From assembly GCA_934476085.1 (NCBI GenBank), contig CAKSNE010000015.1, forward strand, positions 1 to 47,583: 47,583 bases of DNA, written 5' to 3'. This document shows positions 21,875 through 30,314 of the stretch, piece by piece. The notes beneath the pieces were generated by a model, which saw only the letters and a program-made list of their open reading frames with translations, did no database searches and was not told where the DNA came from. Position numbers and translations under genes: made by a program. This DNA is from an uncultured Eubacteriales bacterium (GTDB lineage: Bacteria; Bacillota; Clostridia; Oscillospirales; Acutalibacteraceae). Position 1 is the first letter of the stretch; every line of letters begins with the position of its first letter.

Positions 21875-24070
21875 ATGAATAAAAAACAAATCAAGGAATT
21901 ACTTAACTCTTTAACACTTGATCAAAAAATAGGACAGTTATTTCAATGTCCGGGTATTGTTTTTGATCAAGATGGTGCAGTAACAGGTATTTCATATTTA
22001 CCTTGGCTTAATGAAGATTATATAAATAATTGTGGTTCAATTTTGAATATTTATGATAACAAAAGGTTAAGAGATATTCAAAGAAAGCATTTAGAGAAAA
22101 ACCCTGTACCGCTTATGATTATGGCGGATATTATTAATGGGTACAGAGTGGTTTTTCCGTCGTCAATAGCACAAGGATGTTCATTTAATCCTGAACTTAC
22201 TGAAAGAGCTGCCGAAATTACTGCTTTTGAGTCTGCTAAAAACGGTGTTAATGTAACATTTTCGCCTATGGTAGATGTCGCTCGTGACGCTCGTTGGGGC
22301 AGAATTTCAGAATGTTACGGAGAAGCTACTGTTTTAAACAGTGATTTTGGTGTAGCAAATGTTAAAGGCTATCAGGGCGATGGAATAGATAAAGAAAATA
22401 CTATCGCTTCATGTGTAAAACACTTTGCAGCTTATGGTGCAACAGGTGATGGCAGAGATTATTATGGCGTAGAAATGTCTGAAAGAATGTTAAGAACTAC
22501 ATACTTGCCGCCTTATAAAGCCGCTGTTGATGCAGGTGCTGAATTGCTTATGCCTGCTTTTAATACTATAAACGGCGTGCCTTGTACCGCTAATAAATTC
22601 TTGCTTAATGATGTTTTAAGAGAAGAATGGGGATTTGACGGTATTGTAATTTCTGATTTTTCAGCTATAAACGGTGTTTATGCTGAGGGTGCTGCTAATT
22701 CAGAAGAAGAGTGTGCAAAAGTTTGCCTTGAATGCGGCGTTGATATTGATATGGTAGACGCTATTTATCCTATTCATCTTAAAAAGGCAATTGAAAATGG
22801 TATTGTTTCGGAAGAATTAGTTGATAATTCGGTATTAAAAATACTAGAACTTAAAAATAAGCTGGGACTTTTAGACGATCCTTATAAATATATTAAAGAA
22901 GACAGCGAAAAAATTGACCTTAAAAGCGAACAACATAAAGAATTTGCTATTGATATGGTTTGTCAGTCATCGGTTTTGCTTAAAAATGAAAAAATGTTGC
23001 CGTTAAACAGTGAAAAAACAACTGCTTTTATCGGTCCGTTTTCTGATGTGAATGAGCTTATGACTCGGTGGTCAATGATAACACCGCATAGGGACAAAGG
23101 CATTTCTATTAAACAGGCGCTTGATAATAAATTTGGCGAAAACAAATTTAAATGTGTAAAAGGTGCGACATTTGTTCCTGAAGAAATGCGAATTGATACA
23201 TTGTTTAATGATGATGTTATCGGTCATGAAGAAGAGGCGTTACAGGAAGCAATAGAACTTGCAAAATCAGTTGAAAATGTAGTGCTTGTTTTGGGCGAGC
23301 ATCAGAAACTTTCAGGCGAAGCTCATTCCCGTAGTGATATTTCTTTACCGAAAACTCAAAAGCGTTTGTTTGATGAAGTTTATAAGGTAAATAAAAACAT
23401 TACTGTTGTGATGTTTGCGGGCAGACCGCTTGATATTAAAGATATAAGCGAAAAAGCAGCAGCTGTTTTGTATATGTGGTATCCGGGTACTTACGGTGCA
23501 GAAGCTATTGTTGATATGCTTTTTGGAGATAGAATTCCATCAGGTAAATTATCAATGACTATTCCGCAAAATTTAGGTCAAGTTCCTATTCATTATGAAA
23601 AATTGCCTACAAACCATTATTGCGAAACCGGCGGAATAGACGGTGCTTACGGTTGTAGATATATTGATGTTACAAACTTTCCGCTTTATCCTTTTGGTTT
23701 TGGTTTATCTTATACAACTTTTGAATATTCAAAACCTTATTTGAATAAAAATAAGATGACAAGAGATGAGAAAATAAAGGTTAGCGTTGATATCACTAAT
23801 ACAGGTGATTATGACGCTTATGAAGCAGTACAACTTTATATTCACGATGTTAAAACTACATATATTTCAATGCCTCTTAAAACATTAAAAGCTTATAAAA
23901 AAGTGTTTATTAAAAAAGGTGAAACTAAAACAGTTGACTTTGAGATAGATGAAGAAATGCTTAAATATTATGATTATGATATGAATTATATCAGCGAAAA
24001 CGGTGAATTTGAAGTTTTTGTAGGCAAAGACAGTACTACTCAAAACTGCGTAAATTTTGAATTAATATAA
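21875..24070 (+). CDS. Glycoside hydrolase family 3 beta-glucosidase, cytoplasmic
   Basis: A 731-residue enzyme without a signal peptide that hydrolyses beta-linked glucosides, probably imported oligosaccharides. I start at the ATG at 21875 (MNKKQIKELLNSLTLDQKIGQL), 7 bp after GGGGAA. The N-terminal barrel shows SFNPELTERAAEITAFE, FSPMVDVARDARWGRISE and KHFAAYG; the nucleophile is the Asp in GFDGIVISDFSAI. The second domain carries LGEHQKLSGEAHSR, a likely acid/base region, and AEAIVDMLFGDRIPSGKLS; a fibronectin-III-like domain closes the protein (about 630-731). It resembles BglX-type enzymes. Substrate preference between beta-glucoside and beta-xyloside cannot be fixed. Confidence 0.93.
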   Translation: MNKKQIKELLNSLTLDQKIGQLFQCPGIVFDQDGAVTGISYLPWLNEDYINNCGSILNIYDNKRLRDIQRKHLEKNPVPLMIMADIINGYRVVFPSSIAQGCSFNPELTERAAEITAFESAKNGVNVTFSPMVDVARDARWGRISECYGEATVLNSDFGVANVKGYQGDGIDKENTIASCVKHFAAYGATGDGRDYYGVEMSERMLRTTYLPPYKAAVDAGAELLMPAFNTINGVPCTANKFLLNDVLREEWGFDGIVISDFSAINGVYAEGAANSEEECAKVCLECGVDIDMVDAIYPIHLKKAIENGIVSEELVDNSVLKILELKNKLGLLDDPYKYIKEDSEKIDLKSEQHKEFAIDMVCQSSVLLKNEKMLPLNSEKTTAFIGPFSDVNELMTRWSMITPHRDKGISIKQALDNKFGENKFKCVKGATFVPEEMRIDTLFNDDVIGHEEEALQEAIELAKSVENVVLVLGEHQKLSGEAHSRSDISLPKTQKRLFDEVYKVNKNITVVMFAGRPLDIKDISEKAAAVLYMWYPGTYGAEAIVDMLFGDRIPSGKLSMTIPQNLGQVPIHYEKLPTNHYCETGGIDGAYGCRYIDVTNFPLYPFGFGLSYTTFEYSKPYLNKNKMTRDEKIKVSVDITNTGDYDAYEAVQLYIHDVKTTYISMPLKTLKAYKKVFIKKGETKTVDFEIDEEMLKYYDYDMNYISENGEFEVFVGKDSTTQNCVNFELI

Positions 24071-24073
24071 CTT

Positions 24074-24107
24074 AAAAACCACAGTCGAAAATTTGATTGT
24101 GGTTTTT
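24074..24107 (+). terminator. Terminator of the GH3 gene
   Basis: AAAAACCACAGTC (24074-24086) pairs with GATTGTGGTTTTT (24095-24107) with one G-U wobble. Confidence 0.88.
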
Positions 24108-24132
24108 ATATACAAAGATGAAGTTTTAAAAA

Positions 24133-24161
24133 TTGCTTTTGATGCGTTAGTATGTTATAAT
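24133..24161 (+). promoter_or_regulatory. Sigma-A promoter of the recD2 operon
   Basis: TTGCTT (24133-24138), a 17-bp spacer and a perfect TATAAT (24156-24161), about 64 bp before the TTG start of the first gene. Confidence 0.6.
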
Positions 24162-24224
24162 TATCAAAAATAAGAGTTTTATCATAAAATATATTACCTA
24201 CTTTATAGTAAAGGGTGAGATATT

Positions 24225-24551
24225 TTGGAAACTTTTATTTACATAATTTTTTGTGTTTTATCTTTGGTTGGTTCTGCAACGATTATTAGAGAACTGGCAT
24301 ATTTGCTTTTTAAATCAAGCGTTAAAAAGAAAACATTTACGGTTTTATTGCTTGATGATGAAAATACGGAAATTGTAATCAGAGAAACTGTTGAACAAAC
24401 CAGACTAAACAGAAATGTTTCAAATAAAATTTTTGCGCTTGATTGCGGAATGAGTGAAAGCACTAAAAAAAGTGCAAGACTTTTACTTGATGACTATAAT
24501 ATAAGACTTTGTAATACTGATAATATTGGATTAAGGATGAAAAACAGCTAA
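24225..24551 (+). CDS. Small membrane-anchored hypothetical protein
   Basis: A 108-residue protein starting with TTG at 24225, 6 bp after GGGTGA. One N-terminal membrane helix (about residues 4-25) is followed by a soluble alpha/beta part: KKKTFTVLLLDDENTEIVIRE is split as FTVLLLDDEN and IVIRETVEQT, then FALDCGMSESTKKSARLLL, which suggests a small Rossmann-like fold. I do not recognise the family. It ends one base before the recD2 ATG, so the two are coupled. A link to DNA repair is only by position. Confidence 0.7.
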   Translation: METFIYIIFCVLSLVGSATIIRELAYLLFKSSVKKKTFTVLLLDDENTEIVIRETVEQTRLNRNVSNKIFALDCGMSESTKKSARLLLDDYNIRLCNTDNIGLRMKNS

Positions 24552-24552
24552 A

Positions 24553-26763
24553 ATGAGCGAAGCCTATGAGAGTTTAAAAGGGACAATTGAAGACATAACC
24601 TATATGAATGAAGATAACGGTTATTGTGTGTTCACCGTCGAAAGCGGCGGTGAACCTATTACTGTTGTCGGAACTTTGCCATATATAAGCATAGGCGAAC
24701 AAATAGAGCTTAAAGGTCATTATATAATTCATCCACAGTACGGACAACAATTTAAAGCAGAAGTTGCTAATTGCACAATGCCGACTTCTACCGCTTCTAT
24801 TTTAAAATATTTGGCTTCCGGTGCTATAAGGGGAATAGGCCCTGCAACCGCTCAAATGATAGTATCCCGTTTTGGCGATGAAACTTTAAATATAATTGAA
24901 AATGATGCTGAAAAATTAGCTGAAATCAAAGGTATTTCGCTGGATAAGGCTAAAAAAATCGGCAAAGAGTTTTTAAAACAATATGGCATAAGAGAAGTAA
25001 TGTTGAAATTATCTCATTTTAATATTACTTCAAATGAAGCAATGAGAATTTATAAAAAGCTCGGAGCTTCATCTTTGGAAAAGATAGCTGATAATCCTTA
25101 TTCCCTTTGTCAAGAGAGTATCGGTTTTACTTTTATGAGAGCAGATGAGATAGCTTCGGCTCTTGAAAATTCAGTAGAGCCTTCTTATAGAATCAGTGCA
25201 GGTATTGAGTATATTTTAAAACATAATTTGAGAAACGGTCATACCTGTTTACCTTATGATAAATTACTTGAAACTTCGGTAAAATTATTGGGTTACAGCG
25301 AAGATGATTGTGTTTCAGTTCTTGATGATATGATTTATGCCGGTACACTTATAAAAGCAACGCTTGATAACAGAGATTTTGTTTTCTTGCCTGATTTTTA
25401 TCATGCAGAGCGTTACTGTGCTAATCGAATAGCACTTATGATGAGTGTTCCGCCGGCTGAAATTCCGGTTTCTGTTTCAAGACTTGAACAAATAGAGCGA
25501 GAAACAGGCGTTTTGTATGACGATGTGCAAAAGCAAGCTATTACAAGTGCTTTATCAAAAGGTATGCTTGTTTTAACAGGCGGACCGGGTACCGGTAAAA
25601 CAACAACGCTAAATGCAATAATATCTTTGTTAGATGAAGCAGGCGGTAAAATTGCACTTGCCGCTCCAACAGGACGGGCAGCTAAAAGAATGAGCGAGCT
25701 TTGTGGCAGAGAGGCAAAAACTATTCACCGACTTTTAGAAGTTGAATGGGATGAAAACGATAAGCAAAAATTTAAAAGGAACGAGCGAAATCCGCTGGAA
25801 TATAATTGTATTGTGGTGGACGAGCTTTCAATGATGGATATAGGTCTTTTTGACGCACTTTTGCGTGCAATGAGTGTTGATTGCCGATTAATACTTGTGG
25901 GTGATGTCGACCAATTACCTTCGGTCGGTGCGGGAAATGTATTAAATGATATTATCGAATCGGGCATTGTTCCTGTAATTCGTTTGCAAAAGGTGTTTCG
26001 TCAGGCTTCAAAAAGTTATATTGTTACTAATGCTCATAGAATTATCAAAGGTGAAATGCCAAAAGTAGTAGCGGGCGAGAGTGACTTTTTTGTTATAGAC
26101 TCTAAAGAGCCGGATAAATTAATATCGTCGCTTTATTGTGAACGCTTGCCTAAAACTTATGGCTTTACTCCTGAAAATATGCAGGTTTTGTGTCCTTCAA
26201 GAAAAATGAAAACAGGCACTATTAATATAAATAACATTCTTCAAAGTGTCATTAATCCGCCTAACTTAATGTCAAAGCGAGAATTAAAAAGAAAAGGCTT
26301 TGTTATGCGTGAAGGCGACAAGGTTATGCAGATTAAAAATAATTATGATGTTATCTGGACAAAGTCAAACGGCGAACAGGGAACAGGCGTTTTTAACGGC
26401 GATATTGGCGTGCTTGAAAAAATTGATAAAGCTACTTCTACTGTTATGGTGAGGTTTGATGATAAAGTTGCAATGTTTACAGGCGAAGAAATTGAAGATA
26501 TAGAACTCGCATATGCAACAACTGTTCATAAAAGTCAGGGCAGCGAGTTTGATTGTGTAATACTGCCCGTTTGTGATATACCGCCACAGCTTAAATACAG
26601 AAATTTATTATATACCGCTGTTACAAGAGCTAAAAAAATGCTTGTTATTATAGGTAAAGGTGCTGATATTAAGGCTATGATTGATAATAATAAAAAAACA
26701 AAAAGATATACCGCCTTTCGCTATTTTCTTAATGGCTCGGCAATTATAAGTGGTGAGTTTTAA
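24553..26763 (+). CDS. recD2: RecD2-type 5'-3' DNA helicase
   Basis: A 736-residue SF1B helicase of the RecD2 type found in bacteria without RecBC; it unwinds DNA 5' to 3' and affects repair and recombination. The long N-terminal extension has the OB-like EDITYMNEDNGYCVFTVE segment and helix-hairpin-helix repeats (IRGIGPATAQMIV). The helicase core shows Walker A GGPGTGKTT, PTGRAAKRM, VVDELSMMD (motif II), GDVDQLPSVGAG (motif III), the SH3-like insertion and ATTVHKSQGSEFD and YTAVTRAKK (motifs V and VI). The stop codon overlaps the comF start by one base. Confidence 0.97.
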   Translation: MSEAYESLKGTIEDITYMNEDNGYCVFTVESGGEPITVVGTLPYISIGEQIELKGHYIIHPQYGQQFKAEVANCTMPTSTASILKYLASGAIRGIGPATAQMIVSRFGDETLNIIENDAEKLAEIKGISLDKAKKIGKEFLKQYGIREVMLKLSHFNITSNEAMRIYKKLGASSLEKIADNPYSLCQESIGFTFMRADEIASALENSVEPSYRISAGIEYILKHNLRNGHTCLPYDKLLETSVKLLGYSEDDCVSVLDDMIYAGTLIKATLDNRDFVFLPDFYHAERYCANRIALMMSVPPAEIPVSVSRLEQIERETGVLYDDVQKQAITSALSKGMLVLTGGPGTGKTTTLNAIISLLDEAGGKIALAAPTGRAAKRMSELCGREAKTIHRLLEVEWDENDKQKFKRNERNPLEYNCIVVDELSMMDIGLFDALLRAMSVDCRLILVGDVDQLPSVGAGNVLNDIIESGIVPVIRLQKVFRQASKSYIVTNAHRIIKGEMPKVVAGESDFFVIDSKEPDKLISSLYCERLPKTYGFTPENMQVLCPSRKMKTGTININNILQSVINPPNLMSKRELKRKGFVMREGDKVMQIKNNYDVIWTKSNGEQGTGVFNGDIGVLEKIDKATSTVMVRFDDKVAMFTGEEIEDIELAYATTVHKSQGSEFDCVILPVCDIPPQLKYRNLLYTAVTRAKKMLVIIGKGADIKAMIDNNKKTKRYTAFRYFLNGSAIISGEF

Positions 26764-27455
26764 TGAAAGAAGATTTAAAACTTAAATTTTTACATATCTT
26801 TTTTCCTAATAAATGTCCTTCTTGTCATAAAATAATTTATTACAATGATTTGTTTTGTAATGATTGTTTTAAAGAATTGGTTTTACCGAAAGGCGAGCGT
26901 TGTAAGGTTTGTTTTAGTTTAAAAGAAAAATGCGATTGTAATAAAAATCCTAAATTTTATTTTAGAAGTATTTCTCCGTTTGTTTATGATAAATCAGTAA
27001 AAAATTCACTCATAACGTTAAAAAGAATAAAACTAGATCGTTTGTTTGAATTTTATGCCGATAAAATGGCGGATTTGGTTAATAATAAGTATAAAGATAT
27101 TGTTTTTGATGCTATTATACCTGTTCCGATGTATAAAGATAAGCTAAAAAACAGGGGTTATAATCAAAGTGAATTATTAGCCGAAAAATTATCTGAAAAA
27201 CTTAATATTCCGATTTTAAAAAATGTTTTAACTCAAAAAGAAGAAGCAAAATCACAACACACTTTAAGCTATAAAGAACGACTTAAAAATGTTAAAGGCA
27301 TTTATCGCTCCGGCGGTATTCCTATTGAGTGTCAGCGGGTGTTGTTAGTTGATGATATTATGACATCCGGTGCAACGCTTAATGAATGTGCAAAAATGAT
27401 ACGATTAGAAGGCGTAACAAAAATATATTGCGTAACCGCAGCAAAATCAGAATAA
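26763..27455 (+). CDS. comF: ComF family phosphoribosyltransferase-like protein
   Basis: A 230-residue cytoplasmic protein with an N-terminal zinc finger (CPSC at 18-21, CNDC near 37-40, then CKVC and CDC) and a C-terminal phosphoribosyltransferase fold with the PRPP loop VLLVDDIMTSGATL and the NRGYNQSELLAE motif. ComF is needed for DNA uptake in competent bacteria and binds single-stranded DNA partners; many non-competent species keep it. It overlaps recD2 by one base (TAATG), which supports a joint DNA-handling role. A terminator follows directly. Confidence 0.93.
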   Translation: MKEDLKLKFLHIFFPNKCPSCHKIIYYNDLFCNDCFKELVLPKGERCKVCFSLKEKCDCNKNPKFYFRSISPFVYDKSVKNSLITLKRIKLDRLFEFYADKMADLVNNKYKDIVFDAIIPVPMYKDKLKNRGYNQSELLAEKLSEKLNIPILKNVLTQKEEAKSQHTLSYKERLKNVKGIYRSGGIPIECQRVLLVDDIMTSGATLNECAKMIRLEGVTKIYCVTAAKSE

Positions 27456-27492
27456 AAAATCTCTTTGTTAAATTTAACAAGGAGATTTTTTT
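27454..27492 (+). terminator. Terminator of the recD2-comF operon
   Basis: AAAATCTCTTTGTTAAA pairs with TTTAACAAGGAGATTTT (one wobble) and is followed by a T run. Confidence 0.9.
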
Positions 27493-27550
27493 GCTTTTAT
27501 GTTAATTTTTAAAATGCAAATAGACGAAATTCAATAATAACTACTACGAT

Positions 27551-27628
27551 TTAACATATACTTAAAATAAGACGGATTTTTTTACAAAGATTTAACGAAG
27601 ATTAACCAACGCTTAACAATAATATGAT
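27551..27628 (+). promoter_or_regulatory. PhoP-type box array and promoter of pst-phoU
   Basis: Six TTAACA-like hexamers stand in direct order: TTAACA 27551, TTAAAA 27562, TTTACA 27581, TTAACG 27592, TTAACC 27602 and TTAACA 27613. The steps are 11, 19, 11, 10 and 11 bp, close to one helical turn, as in PhoP-binding regions. The last repeat occupies the -35 place, 4 bp before TATGAT (27623-27628). Binding by a PhoP/PhoB-type regulator under phosphate limitation is inferred; the regulator gene is outside the window. The remaining spacer to pstS is purine-rich with no further element seen. Confidence 0.75.
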
Positions 27629-27735
27629 TTTAGAATTAACAAAACAGTTTTATTATGGAGTTGTACCTTAAGGGAAAAAGAAAAAGGAAAAAACAAAAAG
27701 ATAAAATTATTTGAATTCTGAAAGGAAAAAAGATT

Positions 27736-28593
27736 ATGAAAAAGAAAATATTTAGTTTAGTTTTAGTTGCAGTAATGGCATTGTTGTCATTAACATCTTG
27801 CGGCAAAGGCGGCGGACAAATTTCCGTTGTGTCAAGAGAAGAAGGTTCGGGTACAAGAGGTGCATTTATTGAATTGTTTGGCGTAGAAGAAAAAGACGCA
27901 GACGGTAACAAGGTTGATAAAACAACAGAAAACGCAGAGATTACAAATTCAACAGCAGTTATGATGACAACAGTTGCAGGTAACACAAGCGCAATCGGTT
28001 ACATTTCATTAGGCTCACTTAACGATACAGTTAAAGCTTTAAAAATTGACGGTGTTGAAGCTAGTGTAGCAAATGTTGAAAACGGTTCTTACAAAATTTC
28101 AAGACCATTTAACATTGTAACAAAAGATAAAATTTCAGAAGTTGCTCAAGACTTTATCGACTTCATCTTAAGTGCTGAAGGTCAACAGATTGTAGAAAAA
28201 GAAAAATACATCAGCGTTGGCGATAAAAAAGCTTATACTTCTAAAAACCTTAGCGGTAAAGTAATGGTAAGCGGTTCTTCTTCAGTAACTCCTGTAATGG
28301 AAAAATTAAAAGAAGCTTACTGCAAATTAAACAGCGGTGTTCAAATTGAACTTCAACAGAGCGACTCATCAACAGGTATCAAAGATGCACAAAACGGTGT
28401 TTCAGATATCGGTATGGCTTCAAGAGAGTTAAAATCTGAAGAAACAGGCGTAACTCCGACTGTAATTGCTAAAGACGGTATCGCAGTAATCGTAAACAAC
28501 GATAGTGAAATAGACGACCTTTCAACTGACACAGTAAAATCAATTTTCACAGGTAAGGTAACAGATTGGTCGGAGATTGAAAATGGTAAATAA
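27736..28593 (+). CDS. pstS: Phosphate-binding lipoprotein PstS, circularly permuted
   Basis: A 285-residue lipoprotein (signal ending LTSC, Cys22) that should capture phosphate for PstCAB. The order of its halves is reversed. Residues 28-161 (QISVVSREEGSGTRGAFIEL, NTSAIGYISLGSL, SRPFNIVTK, FILSAEGQQIVEK) are the usual C-terminal half of PstS; after a linker (162-173), residues 174-285 (GKVMVSGSSSVTPVMEKL, DSSTGIKDAQNG, DIGMASREL, AKDGIAVIV, FTGKVTDWSEIENGK) are the usual N-terminal half. Joining the end (SEIENGK) to the mature start (GGGQISVV) rebuilds the normal loop without a gap. All phosphate-contact motifs are present. It is first in pstSCAB-phoU, with its 3' end overlapping pstC by 11 bp. 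Confidence 0.92.
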   Translation: MKKKIFSLVLVAVMALLSLTSCGKGGGQISVVSREEGSGTRGAFIELFGVEEKDADGNKVDKTTENAEITNSTAVMMTTVAGNTSAIGYISLGSLNDTVKALKIDGVEASVANVENGSYKISRPFNIVTKDKISEVAQDFIDFILSAEGQQIVEKEKYISVGDKKAYTSKNLSGKVMVSGSSSVTPVMEKLKEAYCKLNSGVQIELQQSDSSTGIKDAQNGVSDIGMASRELKSEETGVTPTVIAKDGIAVIVNNDSEIDDLSTDTVKSIFTGKVTDWSEIENGK

Positions 28594-29431
28594 ATTAAAA
28601 GAAACCATAATGAAATATGTGTTCTTACTTACAGCATGTATTTCAATAATAGCGGTAATACTGATTTGCGGATTTTTATTCGCAAACGGTATTCCCGCAA
28701 TGGGAAAGATAGGCTTTCTCGATTTCCTGACAGGTACAAATTGGCATCCAAATAATAATGAGTTCGGAATTTTCCCAATGATTATCGGCAGTATCTATGT
28801 AACAGTAGGAGCTATAATCGTTGGAGTTCCAATAGGGCTTTTATGTGCAATATTTATGGCAAGATTTTGTCCTGACTCTATTTACAAAGTTTTAAAACCG
28901 GCAGTAAACTTACTTGCAGGTATCCCGTCAATCGTTTATGGATTTTTCGGACTTGTTGTAATAGTTCCGATTATAAAAGATTTATTTGGTGGAAGCGGCA
29001 AAGGTGTTTTAACCGCATCAATACTTTTAGGTATTATGATTTTGCCAACAATTATCAGCGTAACCGAAAGTTCGCTAAGAGCAGTACCTGAAAATTATTA
29101 TGAAGGCTCTTTAGCACTTGGTGCAACTCACGAGAGAAGCGTATTTAAAGTAGTTTTTCCTGCTGCAAAATCAGGAATTACCGCAGGCGTAATTTTGGGT
29201 ATAGGCAGAGCGATAGGCGAAACAATGGCAGTAATGATGGTAGCAGGTAACCAAGCAATTTTGCCAAAAGGATTGTTCAGTGGTGTTAGAACAATGACCG
29301 CAAATATAGCAATTGAAATGGGTTACGCATCAGGCTTGCACAGAGAAGCATTAATCGCAACAGCGGTTGTATTGTTTGTGTTTATACTTATTATCAATAT
29401 TTGCTTCTCGTTAGTTAAAAAGAAAGGTTGA
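28583..29431 (+). CDS. pstC: Phosphate ABC transporter permease PstC
   Basis: A 282-residue inner-membrane permease, one of two forming the phosphate channel with PstA. I choose the ATG at 28583 (MVNKLKETIMKYVFLL), 7 bp after GGAG that lies within the pstS end. Six membrane segments are visible (about 13-40, 64-90, 101-126, 136-156, 205-228, 255-278). The permease EAA loop reads YYEGSLALGATHERSVFKVV, the docking site for PstB. The overlap with pstS makes coupling likely. Confidence 0.95.
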   Translation: MVNKLKETIMKYVFLLTACISIIAVILICGFLFANGIPAMGKIGFLDFLTGTNWHPNNNEFGIFPMIIGSIYVTVGAIIVGVPIGLLCAIFMARFCPDSIYKVLKPAVNLLAGIPSIVYGFFGLVVIVPIIKDLFGGSGKGVLTASILLGIMILPTIISVTESSLRAVPENYYEGSLALGATHERSVFKVVFPAAKSGITAGVILGIGRAIGETMAVMMVAGNQAILPKGLFSGVRTMTANIAIEMGYASGLHREALIATAVVLFVFILIINICFSLVKKKG

Positions 29432-29435
29432 TTTT

Positions 29436-30314
29436 ATGGAGTACATTAATACTGTAAGCTTTAGTCAAAAGCTTAAAAACTATAAAAAACACCCTTTCTC
29501 ATTTTTAGCAATGATATTAGTAGCCTTAGCGGCAATAATAACAGTTTTCGTGTTGTTTTTCATAATAGTTTATATACTTATGAAAGGTATTCCAAACCTA
29601 AAACCGGAACTTTTTGAATTTACTTATAACAGCGAAAATGTTTCAATGATGCCGGCTATAATCAATACCTTTTCAATGGTTTTCTTAACACTTGTAATAG
29701 CTGTTCCAACAGGTATTTTTTCGGCAATTTACTTAGTTGAATATGCAAAACGAGGAAACAAGCTGGTATCGACTATTAGACTTACAACCGAAACCTTGCA
29801 AGGTATTCCGTCAATTGTTTTCGGACTTTTCGGATACTTGTTGTTTAACATAGCATTACACTGGCGTTATTCAATGCTTGCAGGTGCTATAACATTAGCT
29901 TTGATGGTTCTGCCACTTATTATGAGAACAACCGAAGAAGCACTTTTATCAGTGCCTGATTCATACAGAGAAGGCAGCTTTGGTCTTGGAGCAGGCAGAT
30001 TAAGAACTGTGTTCAGAGTAGTTTTACCTTCGGCAATACCGGGAATTTTATCAGGAATTATTTTAGCAATAGGTAGAATTGTCGGTGAAACAGCGGCTCT
30101 TATTTATACATCGGGAACAGTAGCCGGTGTGCCAAGCAGCGTTATGCGTTCGGGCAGAACACTTTCAGTTCATATGTATATGTTATTGTCAGAAGGATTA
30201 TATACAAATCAAGCTTATGCAACAGCAGTTGTTTTACTTGTAATGGTATTTATTATAAATGGTTTGTCAGGCTTAATAGCTAAGCGTTTGGCAAAAGGAG
30301 ATAAGGATGAATAA
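29436..30314 (+). CDS. pstA: Phosphate ABC transporter permease PstA
   Basis: A 292-residue inner-membrane permease partner of PstC. A hydrophobic helix at about 22-50 and five more segments follow; the TLQGIPSIVFGLFGYLL motif and the EAA loop SYREGSFGLGAGRLRTVFRV are typical of PstA. It starts 4 bp after pstC behind AAAGGTTG and overlaps pstB by 8 bp. Confidence 0.96.
   Translation: MEYINTVSFSQKLKNYKKHPFSFLAMILVALAAIITVFVLFFIIVYILMKGIPNLKPELFEFTYNSENVSMMPAIINTFSMVFLTLVIAVPTGIFSAIYLVEYAKRGNKLVSTIRLTTETLQGIPSIVFGLFGYLLFNIALHWRYSMLAGAITLALMVLPLIMRTTEEALLSVPDSYREGSFGLGAGRLRTVFRVVLPSAIPGILSGIILAIGRIVGETAALIYTSGTVAGVPSSVMRSGRTLSVHMYMLLSEGLYTNQAYATAVVLLVMVFIINGLSGLIAKRLAKGDKDE

Noticed and set aside
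27736..28593. pstS considered as a frameshifted or truncated pseudogene
   Set aside because: The frame is uninterrupted, the lipobox and all ligand motifs are present, and both halves together cover the full family without loss.
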